A stretch of 64,000 nt of DNA from Rhodocyclaceae bacterium (GTDB lineage: Bacteria; Pseudomonadota; Gammaproteobacteria; Burkholderiales; Rhodocyclaceae). The stretch is from the NCBI GenBank assembly GCA_030682175.1, contig JAUXOM010000111.1, forward strand, positions 1-64,000, read 5' to 3'. Shown here piece after piece: positions 62,621 to 64,000 of this stretch. A model generated the notes under the pieces. That model saw nothing but the letters and a program-made list of their open reading frames with translations, ran no database searches and was not told the origin of the DNA. Made by a program: the position numbers and the translations under genes. How positions within the stretch are numbered: the stretch's first letter is position 1; every line of letters begins with the position of its first letter.

Positions 62621-63334
62621 ATGACCCCGACGACCCACCTGCCCCCCCTGACCCCGCTGCGCGCCTTCATGCTTGGCGTGCGCGCCCTGTTGCCCATGTT
62701 GCTGGGGGTGGTTCCGTTCGGCGTCATCTATGGCGTGGTGGCGCTGCAAAGCGGCATTCCGCCGCTGGCGGCATTCCTGATGTCTTCGCTGGTGTTTGCC
62801 GGTTCTGCCCAATTCCTGCTGGCCCAGCTGGTCGGCGTTGGCGCGCCGGTCTTTCTCGCCGTCGGCGCAGTCGGGTTGATCAACCTGCGCCATGCGCTGT
62901 ACAGCGCCTCCGTCGCCCCGGTCCTGCATGCCCTGCCGCGCCGCTGGAAGCTGCTGCTGGCCTATCTGCTGACCGACGAGGCCTACGCAGCGGCGATTCC
63001 GCACCTGCTGCGCGAACCGCGTTCGCCGCTGGCCCACTGGATTCTTTTCGGTGCCGGATTTTCCCTCTGGGCCGGCTGGCAGCTCGCGACACTGGCTGGC
63101 GTGCTGCTCGGTGCACAACTGCCCGCCGACCTCGGTCTCGATTTCGCCCTGCCGCTCACCTTCATCGCCATCGTCGTGCCGCTGATCGACAGCCGCGCGC
63201 GCCTGATCGCCGCCTTGACGGCCGGTGCCGCAGCGGTGCTGCTGGTTTCCATGCCCTACAAAACCGGTCTGTTCGTTGCCGTGCTGGCCGGTCTCGTCGC
63301 TGGCGCATTCATGCAGGGAAGGGGCAGCCGGTGA
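62621..63334 (+). CDS. azlC: AzlC-family branched-chain amino acid exporter, large subunit
   Basis: 237 residues, membrane protein; GVVPFGVIYGVVALQSGIPP, SSLVFAGSAQFLLAQLVGVG and INLRHALYSASVAP are AzlC signatures. Together with the small AzlD subunit it exports branched-chain amino acids. ATG at 62621 gives the family start; divergent from smc across a 76-base promoter region. Confidence 0.9.
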   Translation: MTPTTHLPPLTPLRAFMLGVRALLPMLLGVVPFGVIYGVVALQSGIPPLAAFLMSSLVFAGSAQFLLAQLVGVGAPVFLAVGAVGLINLRHALYSASVAPVLHALPRRWKLLLAYLLTDEAYAAAIPHLLREPRSPLAHWILFGAGFSLWAGWQLATLAGVLLGAQLPADLGLDFALPLTFIAIVVPLIDSRARLIAALTAGAAAVLLVSMPYKTGLFVAVLAGLVAGAFMQGRGSR

Positions 63335-63654
63335 GCCAGACCGCCCTGATTCTGCTGTGGATTGCCTGCGGATTGCTCACCTTCGCCATCCGCTATTCCT
63401 TCATCGCACTGGAAGGGCATTACCAGCCGCCCAGCTGGTTCATCCGCTGGCTGCCCTTCGTCCCCATCGCCGCGCTCACCGCGTTGACCATGCCAGAACT
63501 ATTGCTGGTCTCCGGTCAACTCGACCTCGGCGTCGACAATTCCCGCCTCTGGGCCGGACTGCTCGCCATCGCCGTCGCCGCCCGCTGGCGCAACACCCTG
63601 CTGACGATTGGCAGCGGCTTCGTCGCCTTCTGGCTGTTGCACCATCTGGGTTAA
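63331..63654 (+). CDS. azlD: AzlD-family small subunit
   Basis: 107 residues, about four helices, starting GTG and overlapping azlC as GTGA. WLPFVPIAALTALTMPELLL and the LWAGLLAIAVAARWRNTLLT helix match AzlD. Confidence 0.88.
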   Translation: MSQTALILLWIACGLLTFAIRYSFIALEGHYQPPSWFIRWLPFVPIAALTALTMPELLLVSGQLDLGVDNSRLWAGLLAIAVAARWRNTLLTIGSGFVAFWLLHHLG

Positions 63655-63694
63655 AGGCCCGCCTCTTTCAGCCTCATCTCGCGGGAAGGCGACA

Positions 63695-63985
63695 TCAGTA
63701 ACCCACTTCCCTTTGGTGTCGAACGGCCACGATCACGGCGTTTTGCCCGTCGTAGTGGTACAGCGCGATGTAGCCGCTATTCCCAAAATCGATCAACCAT
63801 TCCCGATATTCAGGTTCCATGTCCTCCGCTGGCCTGCCAATTCCCGGCTGCCTGGCGATGATCCTCACGCTTGCACGGATGACTTTCACCGCCCGCTTTG
63901 CGGCGTCGGGGTTCTTCTCTGCCAGAAAGCGATAGAGCCGCTGAACATCCAGCAGCGCGGAAAACGACCAGATCAGACGTGGCAT
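63695..63985 (-). CDS. RelE/ParE-family toxin
   Basis: 96 residues; AEKNPDAAKRAVKVIRASVR, QPGIGRPAEDMEPEYREWLI and AVIVAVRHQREVGY are typical of type II RelE/ParE toxins, acting as ribosome-dependent mRNA interferase or gyrase inhibitor, which cannot be told apart here. The ATG follows directly on a stop codon of an upstream frame, as expected for an antitoxin-toxin pair. Confidence 0.87.
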   Translation of the reverse strand: MPRLIWSFSALLDVQRLYRFLAEKNPDAAKRAVKVIRASVRIIARQPGIGRPAEDMEPEYREWLIDFGNSGYIALYHYDGQNAVIVAVRHQREVGY

Positions 63986-64000
63986 TCAGGCGGATTCTCG
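63986..64000 (-). CDS. Possible antitoxin, last codons only (5' part outside window)
   Basis: Four codons (R-E-S-A) and TGA run from the right edge to the base before the toxin ATG. Identity as an antitoxin is inferred only from position. Confidence 0.35.
   Translation of the reverse strand, partial: RESA

Overview
The window looks like chromosomal DNA of a GC-rich betaproteobacterium, plausibly a Rhodocyclales/Sterolibacteriaceae-type organism. Evidence: betaproteobacterial gene orders (rsxABCDGE-nth, rimP-nusA-infB-rbfA-truB-rpsO-pnp, smc-zipA-ligA), a DUF1841 gene, a PEP-CTERM exported protein, and PstS, Ppk and TrpRS sequences of proteobacterial type. The species assignment is inference. 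I see no rRNA, tRNA, CRISPR array, intact transposase or prophage.

Layout: (1) 1-16.2 kb: a PstS gene cut by the left edge with a Pho-box-like promoter; a TetR-controlled HlyD/FtsX/ATPase exporter; small orphan genes; a CHRD/PEP-CTERM gene broken by a 148-bp insertion; an MCE (Mla-like) lipid-transport operon ending in an enoyl-CoA hydratase; and ppx/ppk facing away from each other. (2) 16.2-23.7 kb: the Rnf/Rsx electron-transport operon, nth and a DUF1841 gene, bracketed by two inverted copies of a ~250-bp repeat. (3) 23.8-39 kb: a GspE/PilB-type ATPase translationally coupled to a periplasmic-sensor diguanylate cyclase, an ankyrin-repeat protein, htpG with a hypoxanthine-type DNA glycosylase, greB, an MFS carrier, a kinase-HDOD-GAF fusion, alaS, a LysE exporter and dksA. 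(4) 39.1-62.5 kb: 20 consecutive minus-strand genes. These are the transcription/translation cluster rimP-nusA-infB-rbfA-truB-rpsO-pnp and, upstream of it, smc-zipA-ligA-ORF6N-galU-PHP-yciO-M50 protease-trpS-yigI-scpA-scpB-rluB, mostly joined by ATGA or TAATG overlaps. SMC, ScpA and ScpB, the whole condensin complex, are all here. (5) 62.6-64 kb: azlCD and a RelE/ParE-like toxin at the right edge.

The most distinctive content is repetitive rather than a new gene cassette. Family R1 is a 25-bp sequence in eight full copies, four of them inside genes and read in three different frames; one appears to have seeded an 11-residue tandem repeat in RsxC. Family R3 is a GC-rich 70-95-bp element found five times, always between two co-directional genes and always in the same orientation, just upstream of the second start. 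Family R2 is the inverted pair around rsx-nth. Other points to check are a 31-bp palindrome inside the ORF6N gene, a long out-of-phase scpB/rluB overlap, an iron-sulfur-type Cys motif in TrpRS, and leader hairpins before rimP and pnp.
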